A stretch of DNA of 64,000 bases from Dermatemys mawii (GCA_007922305.1 ML677374.1:12519511-12583510), one strand, 5' to 3'; counted from the first letter of the stretch, positions 12,801-25,389 are shown. Notes: generated from the letters alone by a model not told the origin. Numbers and translations: made by a program.

Positions 12801-13189
12801 TCTTTACAATTTCAAATACTATTTTAAAAGCTGATCAGCATGATTTTTTGTTCTGATCCCTTTCTTTAAAAGATCTCTACCTGTTCTTTTAAATCACTTT
12901 TTTGGTATTCTGACCATTTAAAGATAATCTCTCAATTAAAGAGCAACCTTAAGTAATGGGCTGGAGGTAACACTACCTCAGCCAAAAAACCTCTCATGCC
13001 AAGTCATACACAGTAGCAAAGGCTCAACCTTCCCCCACAAACCCGGTCTATGAAATGGTTTTTGCAGTGGGCATCAGAAGATAGTCAAATTTGGGTTGAT
13101 TGGGAACCAGAACATAGAACTACCTCAGATGGAGTGCTCCGCTCACCATTAGGACCAGGCCTCCTCCTGGTCACTCACAAGGTTCATGC
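9845..13189. other. No gene recognised
   Basis: Mixed composition. 9845-10850 is relatively GC-rich with long but overlapping chance frames on both strands. 10850-13190 is AT-rich, with only the short duplication near 12.7 kb. Confidence 0.5.
12678..12717. repeat. Short tandem duplication, about 20 bp x 2
   Basis: CTGCCTTGTGTTCTCATT occurs twice in a row, 20 bp apart. Confidence 0.85.
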
Positions 13190-13735
13190 CTCTTCCTGCA
13201 GTTGTACACTCTCTCTCTGGGTCTTCAGCTCCCCCTCTTTTACTCCATCAGGTGCTGCTGCCTTTTCATGACTCAGCCCTCCAGCCAGGTTGTTATATGC
13301 ATTTTCTCCTTCTGGGTATCAGAGTCTTTCCTTGCCAACAGTCTTAGACCATCTTCCATTTACTGCCTCGTGGTATCATTCCTTCAGTGGCTGGCTAAGG
13401 AACCTAGGCCTATCGTTTACTCTGCCTCTGGCACAGGGACCCTCTATCCAGCAGAAAACGTTTATTTCCTTTTAGACCTTACTGCCTTTACCTGAGCCCT
13501 CGCCTATCTTACTAGCTTCCATACCATGTCAGCCCAAATACACCTCCCCTCTCCCAGAGCATGATTGCAAACTTTCCCTTCTGCTTCCAATTTCCTGCCT
13601 TTATAGTGCCAGCCCAGCTCATTTCACCTCAGCTGGGCTTCCTCAGTCAGCAGATTCCTTGGCCACCTGATTTTCCTCAGCTGCGGCTTGCTGGATTAAT
13701 TAGCCCCCTTCTCACTCCGCAGTAAGTGTGCAGGT
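13190..13735. repeat. LTR-like repeat, copy A
   Basis: It shares long blocks with 59100-59540: TTTTAGACCTTACTGCCTTT, CTGAGCCCT, CCTGCCTTTATAG, CCTCAGCTGGGCT, TTGGCCACCTGAT and TTAATTAGCCCCCTTCTC. The CTTTATAG could be a TATA-like box. Copy A has about 190 bp more between its TTCATGACTCAG and the TTTTAGACC block. LTR identity is an inference; termini were not resolved. Confidence 0.6.
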
Positions 13736-14814
13736 GAACAGTCCCTTTACTATTTCAGCCAACTGTAGAACCAGAACACGACTCTTTCTATTCTGCAGCC
13801 TGGCTCGCTGTTGTCTGGTCAAGATCCCAATTTGTTGACTTTGTTTGTTCTTGATTTTCCTTTTCATTTCCTTTTGTATTGATATTGCAGTTTCCCTTTC
13901 CACCTTTCACCTACTTACATTTTCGTGATTTCTCCTCTTCTGTTCTCATATTTACATTTAATATGCGCATTTGTCTCCATGCTTGAACATGTAGCCTAGA
14001 TATTTTATCAGTTCAGCAGAACTCAAACCAACTACTTTTCCCTTTTGTTTTCATTGAGTCTCCAATAATAGTATTCCTTTTGTCAGCTGAGTGACGGGGC
14101 CACCTTTATAATACACACAATTGGAAAAATATAATACCGCCAGGTTGCATGTGATGTTACCGTGTGTTGTACTTACATTTTTCAAGTAGCAGAGTAATAC
14201 AAAGATTCTGGCAGAAAGCCTTATTTCCTTCTTTAATAATATAGACATGTGACGGCAGCACGTATAATGTAAGAACACAGCACTGCAGCAACTGGGAGAA
14301 ACCTGGGGGCTGACTCTGTGCTGCACCTCTTTTAAACACGGCCCTGAAGAGGCATAGCCCAGAGTGGGTGGGGCAAGGCTGCCTTTAAGTGCCTTCGTGG
14401 CTGTTTGATTCTGACTTACTGCAGACAAGGCCTGTAGCTGTAAGTGGAGCAGTCAGATCAGCTGCTCTTCCTGAACACACACCAGTTGAGACTTCCCTAT
14501 AACAGCTTAGACTACAGGGCCTCTCCTTCCACCCTTTTATGCTCCTTCCCCTCACTGGGGTTTGTGAGGGGGCCTGCCTAAAGCTATTCTATCTAACTGG
14601 TTAAAAGACATGTATAGCCCTTGTACAAGGCAGCACTGTATACAGGGACCATAGCAAGAGGAAGAATGTACCTGCCAGCTAGTTAGCCAGTGAGCAAGTC
14701 TTTTTTTATATTCTACATAATAAATATAAGGTAGTTCGTGTATTATAGATCATATTAACCCCAAAATTACAGCAGTATTGGAACCAGCTCCTGTTGACCT
14801 TATTAACAATACTC

Positions 14815-14924
14815 AGGACTGATCCTGCCCATACGAGCTGAACTTTATTGCTGCAAATAATCCCATGGGAGTCTTCATAGCAGCAAAGTTAAGCACATGA
14901 ATAAATCTGTGCAGAATGGGCCCT
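14815..14924. repeat. Palindromic MITE (GGACTGATCCTGC type)
   Basis: AGGACTGATCCTGCCCATA at the left pairs loosely with CTGTGCAGAATGGGCCCT at the right, with CCCATGGGAG in the centre. Confidence 0.5.
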
Positions 14925-16054
14925 CACTCCAACCTCTTAGGCCAAGCAATAAAACCGCAGCATACAAATTAGTATGGAGAGGAAGGGCCATGAGTGGTTG
15001 AGATATTTCTGATGTTGCAATGATCCCAAGAGTGAGCTGGGCTATTACCCTGTCTCTATTTGTATTCTATCAAAACCACAACAATTAGATACAATTATTA
15101 CTAACTTAGTTTAATACAATCTGATTTCTTTACATGCAGTCTATGCATGAGATTGCAATGAGTTTGAAGTATCTGGAGAGTACAGTGTTATCAACTTACA
15201 CAATTTTATCGCTAGTTTTGTGATATTTGATGCTTTACTTAATGCTTCAGCAACTGGAGACAAAAGACTGCATCAGAATCACCTCTGTCATTATACCAAA
15301 AGAAAGATTCTAGCCCTCCTTGCTGTGTAGACAAGCCTGAAAACAAACCCTAAAGGCTCAAAAATGAGAAGGTAAATTATCCTATCCCCATATTTATTAT
15401 TTGTTTAAATCTTATAATATCAGGAGTCAGGCTCTTGATTTTTGACAGTTTGGACTTCACAATTCTGAGAATATGTTGCTCCATCATCAGAATAATTTGA
15501 GATTAGAAAAAAAAGTTTGACGGGGGTGCTAAATTTCTTAAAGGGCTGATTTAAAAACTAGTTCTAACCTATGAATGAATTTACTTATAATTCTCAGAAA
15601 ATTCATTTGATACCTCAGACAGTAATTGCTGGAACTTTCTTGCATTCTTCATAAATAATAAAAAGAGTTGGACTTCCAGATTTCAATACAAAAATTCGGC
15701 TCAGTTTTCACAACAGAGCTGCAAATCGTGCCTACGTAATAAAGGTTGGAAATGGTACTGTGCAAATCTATATTAGAAAGACAGAGATGGGACCAACAGG
15801 GTGAACTTTCATTTTCCTTACCCAATCCTCCAAAGAAAGTGCTCTGCCTGAAACAGTTCAGACAATGCCTTCCATGTAAGCACTGCGCTTTCCCACAATC
15901 ATATCTCCAACAATAAGATGTATGTGAGGCTCCCTCCGTTTCAGTTTAGCCAGTATATAATGCAAGTTGTGAATTAAATAGAACTGTGTCAAGTTGGTAA
16001 CTTGATGGCAGCTAAATTGTTTTATAAAGTGAAGACATTCTTTTTTTCCTGCAG

Positions 16055-16094
16055 ACAGAAAGATTTCTCTGCCCTATTTTATCTCCCAGCAAAG
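16055..16094 (+). other. Candidate 40-nt exon with strong splice sites
   Basis: A strong acceptor (ttctttttttcctgcag) and a consensus donor (AAAG|gtaagt) bound 40 nt that are open in all three frames. It could be a small coding or non-coding exon of a plus-strand transcript. No partner exon was identified. Confidence 0.3.
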
Positions 16095-18510
16095 GTAAGT
16101 AATTTCATTAGAAAAATTTCTTTGTTCAGTGCAATAGAATCTTTGCTTTCAAAAGGTTTCCAGGGACATATGAAATCTTGATAAAAATAGAGGTTGGAAT
16201 CATTTGGGATCTTCGGTCCTGAATTTAGTTTCAGCTTTGTGAAGCTTTGATGTTCTGCAGCAGGGAAGATGCCCCTTGTGGAGCAGAGGAGCTTTCCAGA
16301 GGCAAGGGTTGTCAGTTAACCAGAGTATGGGGAAACCCAAGGTTATACTCTATTTAAATAATAAATGATCATAATATAATATCATGGGGAAGGTGCCGTG
16401 TTTAAGATGCTTCCCTTAAGAAGTCCTGCCCTCTTCTCTTGTGGCTCAGGGTGGGATTGGGGAGATGTAACACTTACATAGCTGATTAACAATCGGTGCA
16501 CCACGCTATTTGGCCCTGAGGGTGTTTGGGTGTGGCCTCTGAGAGGAGCAGAGAGGTTCCCTCTTTGGGGGACAAAACCACACAGGTGCTAAGGAAAGAG
16601 TTGGGGGAGTATGTCCAAATTACTTCCCTCGATGCTAGTCTTAAGCCTTACACCGAATATTTTGGAAAAATTTTACTTCTCATAGTTCAGGCACTAGACT
16701 CTGAAGAATCAGTTTTGGTTCCTAAGGAGAAGAAATAAATAGAATTTCCGGTTTCAGCTGTTTTGCTGCATTGATAAACGAGAGGGCAATTTACACCATT
16801 GTTTAGCAACCGGTGCTTGGGATATTTTGGCTAAGACTTCCAAAACCACCAGCATGAGCTGGATGTTTCATTCCCTTTAGGTGGCTTTAAAACTCATTGA
16901 GAAAGAATCTGATGAACCTTGCTCTGCAAGTAGCTTCAGTGGGAGTATTTCTGGAGTAAGGTGCTCCTCGGTGTAAGGTAATCCAACTCTGGCCCGATGA
17001 GTAGTACCTTCCTACATAAGTAATCTAATTGATTTCCATGGAACTCAGATAATAATCCAACTGAGTAACGGAACAGCAATCTGGCCCTTAACATAAAAGA
17101 CACAGCCACGGAAGTTGTTGCTCAGTATCTTTGTGTCAAATAGGCCTGCTAAGATTATGAGAGAAAACCAGATTGCAACCTACTACAAAGATTGTATGCA
17201 GGGAAGAAAGAGCATAATCACCCCCAAAATGATTTTAAAGAAATGTACCATACATTTAAGACACCCAAAAATTATGTCTGGATTTCAAAATTAATTAACC
17301 TGTGAAAAGAGACATTATTTTGAAAATACATGAAGATGCTGTATTTAAGTACATGGTTCTGTGAGAGGAGGGAAGTCACCCCATAAAGCATTCAGAGCAA
17401 AATTATATAATACTTATGAATACAAGTTATTTCAGGTTTATGTAGCCCCTACAAGTACTCCAGATTATGAAATATACTTGTTTATTTTATAAAACAAGTC
17501 TGAGTGTCTGCAGGTGAAAGCGCAAAACACTTAAGGCAAAAAATAACAAAAATAAGAAATAAATCCAGTGACCTTTAAAGAACAAATAAATTGGGCTTGT
17601 GGGTTTTCTTAACCTTCTTCTTAATAAAGTATAGAGAAGGCCTGAATGTTTTCTTTACATTAGAAATTCAGTTTCTATTGAGTCTTGAAAGCTCTAGGAT
17701 AACTGTAGAATGAGTCAAATGGTGATCTAGCGAGCCAAGAGAATGAAATTGAGTCATTGAGAGGCCAGGGGACTTTCAGTCACAACATGTAAAACCCATT
17801 GTTTTTGATTTGTGTTGTTATTACCACCTAATTTAACTTTTGTGTCTAACTCACATTTTGGAGAGAGGAAGTCTTTGGTAAAGATTCATCATTCTCACTC
17901 TTTCAGATGTGTTGTGAGAGCGAACAGTGCAGATCCCTCCCCACCCTGCAAAAAATGTCTTTCAGCAAAACCAGAGTTCACATTCCTGACATTTCTAAGG
18001 TAAAAACACAGCCCTTCCCCCCCAACAAAACTCTAAAAACCAATCAGCCAACCAATAAACTCTTTGAGGGTTCCTTTCTACATCATAAAGAATGTAGAAA
18101 AGGACACAAGTCCAATTTTCAGGTCACATTAACTAAAGAACCAATTCATATATTACTGGCTGAAGGTCAAATACAATGTAGGAAGTAATGTACAGCAAAT
18201 GACCCTTTCTCTAGACATTGACATGCAGTTCTACCTTTTTCTATTAAATTGAATTCTTCTATTCCTCCAAACTAGGGTCATATGTTCTGTTCTCATCAAA
18301 GAATTATGCCAGGTAAGAAACAAACAAAACAAGTTCTCTGTCAAGTTCTGTGGCATGATATAAGACCAGTGCATAGAGCCACACCGATTACTTAACGCTA
18401 CCACAAATCTGTTTCAGTGGTGAGATTCCAACTGCCTACAATAAAATATGTACCTAAATAGGATACTGACAAATAGCATCTCTCTGTTTCCTTGTATTCC
18501 TTCATTAGTT
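16095..18510. other. No gene recognised
   Basis: AT-rich. A 70-codon frame at 16526-16738 resembles no family I know and lacks supporting splice sites. Confidence 0.5.
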
Positions 18511-18640
18511 GTCTCTTGTCTTATACTGAGAGTGGAAGCTCTTTAGGGCAGGGTCTGTCTTTTTGTTTGTACAGTGCCTAGCATATTGGAGTCCTAATCC
18601 TAGGTGCTATAACAATACAAATAATACAAAGCAGTATGCA
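18511..18640 (+). repeat. MIR/L2-like 3' tail
   Basis: GGAAGCTCTTTAGGGCAGGG, TTTGTACAGTGCCTAGCAT, AGGTGCTATAACAATACAAA. Confidence 0.6.
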
Positions 18641-19164
18641 AAGAAGAATATATTATATTTATTAGGATATGGTTCTGATCATGGTTTACCCAAAAGCCAT
18701 ATGCTGGTTGGTTGGCCAAGTGAACCTTTCTTCATTGTTTCATTATTAATGAGATCCAGATGTCCATTCAGGATCCAGCTTTAGAGAACTGCATCCTGAA
18801 AGTCTTCTAAATTTGTATAGGCTCAGTAGCACCTGACATTCTCATTCTGATCAGCCCCATACAGAACTGCCAGAACGTATATGAGGAAGGTAGGCAAATT
18901 AAGAGAATTGTCATACTGCTGCCTGACATTTGACAGTTGGCGAATACCCCAGTGGATAATATCCTGTTAATTAAAAATAAAATGAATTATGGATGAGATT
19001 TGAATGGTCTCTTTGAAAGGTCCACTTCGAATGGTTCCATTGGTTTTTTGACCTGGGTGATCACAGATCAGGAGGGTGTTTAATACTCCATTGACTTTCT
19101 CATCCAATTTCTAACTCCTTTGTGAATTGGTTTGCACAGTTCCTGACTCATTGATAGACATATG

Positions 19165-19190
19165 TATTACTAATACATGTATTAGTAATA
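19165..19190. repeat. Perfect 26-bp palindrome
   Basis: TATTACTAATACA then its exact reverse complement with no spacer. Confidence 0.95.
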
Positions 19191-19199
19191 TAGACCTTT

Positions 19200-20560
19200 G
19201 CTACTCTTCATGTTCCCTTTTGCGTACTCCAAGTTCTCTTTTGGTCCTTGCTTATCTTCAATTTTAATGTCTATTTTCAATGTTTCCTCTGCTACACTCT
19301 GCTCACTTCTCTTCTCTGTCCCTCTGTATTGCTCTTATCCTTCTCTGTGGTTTGGCTAATCCGATCTGCCTGATTATACAAATTTAACATTTGCATTCTT
19401 ACAAGTCCCCGCCTCCTTCCTATCAGTCTTCATTACACCAGTCATTTCCCCCTTCTCCTCTCATTTTCCAAGCTGACCTTGCTTGCTCATCTAAATATTT
19501 TATTCAACATGTAGAGATGCTCTGTGGTTTTGCCACAAGCTATCTGAGAGGGAATGTGGAACTGCATTGTCCCAGGAGCAATGATGGGAAAGAATCTGAA
19601 CATACATAAGAATACCATGCGGAACTAGAACTTAAGCACGTGGTTACCTCTAATCACATGCATAATCCTGTCAAGTTTGATGGGAATATGCACGTGTTTA
19701 AGATCATGCACATGTTCATATGCCCTATAATTGGACTCTGTCCAATTATAAAGCAGTCCAGTTATAAAGCAGTCCTTGTCCCAAATAGCATACCATTTAA
19801 AAGGACAGTTCAGATAAAGACTGGGAGAAAGAGGTGTATTATCTGCATTTTACAGGTGCTGAAACTGACCTATGGAGAGATTTACTCAAGCTTACACATA
19901 AAGTCTGTATTAGAGCTAGAACAGAACTGAGATCTCCAGCCTCCCAGTCCATCCTCTCCTTTTTGTGATTAATTTTTATTACAGCCCTTACAGTTTTTCT
20001 CTTCTTTACTGTTTACTCTTCCTTGCTGTTAAACTTGAGTCAACCCAGTGTAACTGGACTACAGCTTCTTTGCTTTTCTTTAGCAAAACCCTGGCTCAAA
20101 CAGTGTTTTTGTTTTGCCTTAGTTTCTACTATCCCAGTTCTCCTTTGTCCTCTTTCTGCTGCTTATTGCTCTCCATCAGCTTTTGCTTTTCCCCTTTTCT
20201 CTGCACACTAGCCCAACTGCCTTGCCAGGTCAGTGTGAATAATTTTAATGTCCACTTATTATCTCTTCAGTTCTTTAGAGTCCTCTGTTTGCTCTCTGAT
20301 GTTTGTCTCAACATACATTCTTCTTTGGACTTCTATTTTTCTCTCCAGATCTCTCTCTTTTACCCTTCCTCACATGTTTCCCCTTTGGTTTTCTCTCCAG
20401 GCAAGCTGTTCATTTGCAGATCCAGCACACTTCTTTCTATACTTAGATTAAGCCTTGTTCCCTGTATTATCGCCTGCCTTTTCTGTTACCTGCAGCTCAC
20501 TGTCTTTTTCCTCCCTCCCACTCTCTCTCTCTCTCCTTTTTCTGACCATTTTTAAATGAA
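19200..20560 (+). other. Pyrimidine-rich tract of about 1.3 kb
   Basis: The plus strand is strongly T- and C-rich (runs such as TCTCTCTCTCTCTCC near 20520). It produces long leucine-, serine- and phenylalanine-rich open frames that are composition artefacts. Confidence 0.7.
19835..19950 (-). repeat. MIR-like fragment
   Basis: TATTATCTGCATTTTACAGG, GCTGAAACTGACC, TAGAGCTAGAACAGAACTGA: MIR landmarks in reverse orientation. Confidence 0.55.
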
Positions 20561-20820
20561 CTTTTCAGCCACCACTAAGCCCACTCCATCATGGCACTGC
20601 TTTCATTTCCAGTCCGGAGTATCACCCACACAATGCAGGTCTTTTCTTTCAAACAGCCCAACTATGCACTTCTGCTAGCATGCACCAGTGGATAAATGGC
20701 TGGTATTAGAAATGTTCTGCTTGCTGGACGCCGTTGGCAGTGCTAACGTGCCACCACTAGTGCATCTCACTGAAGCCATCACATCAGTCCTAGGGGAAAT
20801 TATGGGGAGATGATCTACAG

Positions 20821-21655
20821 CAATGTTTCTCAAGCTATCTGATGTGGTGGACCGGCAATTTTTTTCCGATGTGCCAGGGATCGGTACCATATTTGTTCCA
20901 TATTATTATTGTCTTCACATAACCACTCCAGAATGCCGTCCGGTCACTGCAGCAGCGCCATCAGAACATACACCTACACAAAACTTGAAATTCAACCACG
21001 TTTGTTAACAATGTAGTCGCTCACAGTCCTGAACACTTCAGAACTAGTTGTTTTCGTTGATAGTGAAGCAGAAAAAAATCCCTCTTCCTTCAAATCACCC
21101 TCATGTTCAAGGCGCAGACACACCATCAGAATGGCCATATTAGCAATGTCTGTACATTCATCAAGCTTCAAAGAAAAGTACCTTACTAATTGACTCTGTC
21201 CTATGACCCGATCTTCCATAACGTGAGCCACATCGTGAATTCGTCGAGCTATAGCGTCATTTGAAAGTGGCACGTGTGCCGCTTTCTTTGCCGCCGGCTC
21301 GCCCAGCATTTCCATGGCGACATCTTTAAAGACCGTATGACGCTCTTTAGTCAGCTGCTCAATGGTAGCTGCCGGTGGGGCGGGGTCTTTATATGTGGAG
21401 TGGGGTAAGCGCGTACTCGTGCAACTCATGCATGACATGTTGTAGCGCTATGGCATAACTATCAATATTATAATATGTGCTTCTGAAAACGTAATATTAT
21501 CGACTTTATCGACTGATAATTATTCTCGGTGGAATTCTGGTGCGATTTTTAAATTAGACTATTCTTTCTTTCTTTCCTGGAAACTCGCCACGGACCGGCA
21601 GCCAATGGCTTGTGGACCGGCACTGGTCCGCAGACCACCACTTTGAGTAGCACTG
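20821..21655 (-). mobile_element. Non-autonomous hAT transposon, internally deleted, with 8-bp target duplication
   Basis: The ends are CAATGTTTCTCAAG and, on the opposite strand, CAGTGCTACTCAAAG, matching hAT/Charlie-like inverted termini. Flanks are ATCTACAG (20813-20820) and ATCTATAG (21656-21663), an 8-bp target duplication with one mismatch. GGACCGGCA-type motifs recur just inside both ends. A fragment of transposase lies inside on the minus strand. CpG dinucleotides are frequent compared with the flanks, so the copy is relatively young. Confidence 0.88.
20992..21438 (-). pseudogene. hAT transposase fragment (ZBED5/FAM200-like), 148 codons
   Basis: This open segment matches the N-terminal-middle part of a hAT transposase of the ZBED5/SCAND3 type. 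It contains a VPLSNDAIARRIHDVAHVME block followed by LVRYFSLKLDECTDIANMAI, where D93 sits at the position of the first catalytic acid. It then reads LRLEHEGDLKEE before stopping soon after DYIVNK. Intact relatives are roughly 500-700 aa, with a BED zinc finger at the N-terminus and a dimerisation domain at the C-terminus. Both are absent because the element is internally deleted. The piece cannot act as a transposase. The first residues before about 15 may be non-homologous. Confidence 0.82.
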
Positions 21656-21663
21656 ATCTATAG

Positions 21664-24214
21664 CACTCTGGCTGTTGAAATCCTGGCTTTTTTATATCCC
21701 TCTGAAGAGAAGTGAAATTACTTAGCAGCTGGGAACTACTTGCCTCTTATCATTTTGATGCCATGCCATTGTTCATTTCACCATATATTCACCACTGTGC
21801 AGCAAGTTGATGGAGTGAAGAAAATTCTGGGGGGTGGTTGAGGTTGGAAAGGGTTGAAGGAAGGAACATGATGAATATTAATGGTCAGCACTGTCAGCGT
21901 GAAGCTGATAATGGCTGGTTGCTGCTACTACTAGAGGAGCAGCACGATAGTCATATGAGAAAGGAAAAGGTCAGCTACTGGGGGAAATATAAGATATTTA
22001 AAGCTAAATGCCACAACATCAGTTTAGCAAACTAATGAAATCTTTCCCTTTTTCCAATCTCACAGGCTTCCAGCACTTTGCAGTCTCTGCAGGGAGATGT
22101 TATCTGGCAATGCCAGTCTACCCTCTTTATCATTGCTAGGATATAATATGCATGAAGAAATCATTGCACTGAGTGGTTCTTCTTTTTGCTTCTTGGATGT
22201 CAGTCATGGGCATTTTTTAAAAGGTATTTAGAAGGCAATGCTGAGCCACTTCCTTAGGATTTCACTCCCTACTGAAGCCAGCAACAGAACTCTTATTGAC
22301 TTCCGGTGAGGCCAAGATTCCACTCTGATTGTTCATGTAATGGCCACCATCTTGGCTAACACAAGAGGGACTGAACTGGGCATCCCAAGGACCAAAAGCA
22401 TGAGCTACTGAAGAGCCCAGACTCCCTAGCTGGAGCAAACTCCTGTCTTGTGTGGATCATGTCAGAATGGGACTTCTAACACGCTCACCTCTGGATTATA
22501 TTTTTCTTGCATGGTCCAGAAGTTAACTAAATAACCCTTCCAACATCTCTGTGATGAAGCTTGAGTCAGAACCCTGATCCCCATTTGACTTTAATGGATA
22601 CTCCCAATTTGGGTGTGTCTTAAAGGGGTGGATTTGTAGCCAGTGTCCTTCTTTTCCAGTTATCAGCATTATTTAATGGGAACTTGGCATATACCTGCTT
22701 TGCAGTAAATAGAGGCACATTTGTATCAAAGTATTAATTATTTTTGTATCCATGTCTACCTTTCTCCAGTGGTTTACTCATAAAATAAGATAGTAATTTT
22801 ACTGACTAGATCAGAGAAAACAGGAGTTTCTAGAAAACCATAGGAAAGACATCTCTTCTGAAAAGTCTGTGGGACAGTTTAAATATACAGCCTTTCCCAG
22901 GATATAATGGAAAACCATTTGCAGACATGTTGGTTGCAGCAGCCAAACAACTTGGGGCGGGTTCATGCAAAAAAGAGAGTAAATGCAATGGAAATAGGTT
23001 TAGAAGTTCTGCAAATGTCACTCACTTGTTATTTCCAAGTTGTCGCTATAGTCACCAAATGAATCAAATTCAGAACTGACAGAGCAGATTGCAGTTCCAT
23101 TTATTTCAGAGGTTTAAGCACATCCTCTGAATTCAGTCCCAGAAGTCTAAACTCTGGCTGTTTTATTCTTTCCCCACACTTGCATGCTCCATCCTGCAGT
23201 GCTGAATTTGACAGAAAGCTCCAAGCAGTCACAAATTTTTATAATCAAGAAATTTGCTGCAAACAGCTCTTTATTAAAATCAATAGAAGATCTGACCTGT
23301 TAATTGCTGAAGTAGTCTCCTATATGCAAAAAAGTTTTAAAATGTTGCCTTGCCCTGAAATGTGAGAAATGATTTTGGATTGCTCACAGAGGTTCTAAAA
23401 ATGTATAGATGTAAAATAGATTGGGAGGTCTGCCAATATAAAGTTAATGGAAGTTCTTATAATTTGCCCAAGTGACATTACTGACCTATGCTTGAAATGA
23501 AGCCAGGTCTGGTTTCACATCATCTAGCATTTCACTAAATGTTAAATGATTGAGATAGAATTTTTATTAGGTATGCCAGTATTTTATAATTTACCATGGC
23601 CTCTAGATATCTATTTTCTTTTTACAGTTCAGGAAATGTTTATTATGGTCTTTTGAGATAGATTAAAAGGGTGTTAGTACAAATATAGCTCCCTGCTTCA
23701 TTCTCCAGGCAAGCTGCAAAAGGAATTTAATATCAACACATTGGATACCTGGTTTGCTGGCTTAACACGTTCGAGTGCCAACATGTACACTTCAGTGCAC
23801 TTGAGAACAGATGTTTTGATGACTTATAGCTGTTGTGGAGGGAAATGGCACCACAACGACACCAAGATGAGAAAGACTTTAGTGACAGCAGCCCACCAAT
23901 AGGTGTTATTTTCTAAGCATACCCATTCAACCTAGCGGCACCACAGGAGGAGAACATAAAGTAAATCAGTGACCTTTCAGGCCCAGATGTTAGGAGAATA
24001 GAATAGCTGAGAAATCCAGGGGCTAAGGTCAAGATGAAGAGAACTGTTCAAATGCAACAGCTGTAGGACACTGAAAAGGCATCAGAGATCGTGAGCACCA
24101 GGGATATACAAACCGTTCTAAGCAATCTGCTGGACTGCTGTCTACTGGTCTCATCTTTCTATTTAAACTAGGCCCAAGACTTTCCAAAAGCGGATGTCTA
24201 AAGTTAAGTCTGGA
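21664..24214. other. No gene recognised
   Basis: AT-rich single-copy-looking DNA. Isolated CATTTGACTTTAATGG words near 22580 suggest fragments of palindromic MITEs. Confidence 0.5.
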
Positions 24215-24320
24215 TTGACAAGTTTAGGTGCCTAAATAAGTGGCCTCAATTGCTAAGCACCCAAAAGTCCACAGAAAAGGACAGGTATCCAGCACTTTTG
24301 AAAGTTGGGTCATTAATTAA
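24215..24320. repeat. Palindromic MITE (AGGTGCCTAAATAAGTGGCC type)
   Basis: AGGTGCCTAAATAAGTGGCC and GCTAAGCACCCA are typical of a widespread palindromic family. Only one arm and the centre are clear. Confidence 0.45.
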
Positions 24321-24950
24321 CTTGGGATTTTCAAAGATGTTTCAGAGTAGCTACTGCATTTTGATGGGATTTGATTATGGAGCCCATAAGCTCTTTGTGA
24401 AAATCCAGTCTAAAGTGGGACTTCAGAGTCTAACTTCACACATCCATTTTGGAAACCTTGACCTATATTTAAAATCTAATCTTGCATTTGAAAATTTGAA
24501 TGAAGATTATGGGAACCTGCCACTTATACAGATGTTATGGTAAAGGTAATATAAATTGCACCATGAAAGAAATCTGAATGCTGAATGTTGTTTAAACAGC
24601 CTTAGTTTCTCTAATAGATTTTTACGATTTGGCTTTTATGTATTGTTACTGCTTATCTTAGAATTTGTCTGCTTACATTGATTTATTTTAATCATACTTT
24701 ATCAGCGGCCCTGCGTATTTTTGTTTAAAACAATCTCTCTACTGAATGTATTTGAGGTACAGGAAATAGATTTGCATTGATGTATGCACTGCATATATTT
24801 ATTCTGCTGTTTCTTTTACTGAACGAAGTTTCTGAAACATTATGAAAAGTGTTTGCCAATTTTAAAAAACCTCCTTTAATACATAGCATATTTTAAAAAA
24901 ATTCAACCCTAATGTAAGCATTTTCCTCCCATGATTTGGAATCCTCTGTG

Positions 24951-25225
24951 GCTTGGTCTACACTTTGGGGGGTGGGGTGTCAATGCAAGATACGCAACTT
25001 CAGCTACGTGAATAACGCAGCTGAAGTAGGCGCATCTTAGGCCAGCTTACCTGCCGTCCTCGCGCTAACAGTGGTTGGCAGCACACTCCCCCATTGACTC
25101 CGCCTTGCGCCTTTTGGCGAACTGGAGTTCCGGAGTCGACGGGAGTGCCTCTGGGGATTGATTTATTGTGTCTTGATGAGACGCAATAAATCAATCGCCA
25201 ATAGATCGATCTCTATGACATATCC
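24951..25225. mobile_element. Harbinger-type MITE with terminal hairpin
   Basis: The left end reads GCTTGGTCTACACTTT, close to the Harbinger end at 61018. The interior includes a local inverted repeat (CAGCTACGTGAATAACG) and CpG-containing GTCGACGGGAG. Near the right end there is a hairpin with a GATTGATTTATTG stem and its partner CAATAAATCAATC. The same architecture occurs at 58548-58797. Confidence 0.65.
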
Positions 25226-25389
25226 TGTGTGACTTGTTTATTCTGCTGAAAAACTCGATTGCAGCTTTTGGAAACATGTCTATCACATATTATCATGACA
25301 TGAACTGGGACTCTGAATATTCCTAACTCTGTTGCAAGCTGCCTGCATGATTCTGAGCAAACCTAATGGGATGCAACTTTCACGTGGTT

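Noticed and set aside
19965..20555. 196-codon open frame rich in Leu, Ser and Phe
   Set aside because: It is a by-product of the pyrimidine-rich tract; several overlapping frames show the same composition.
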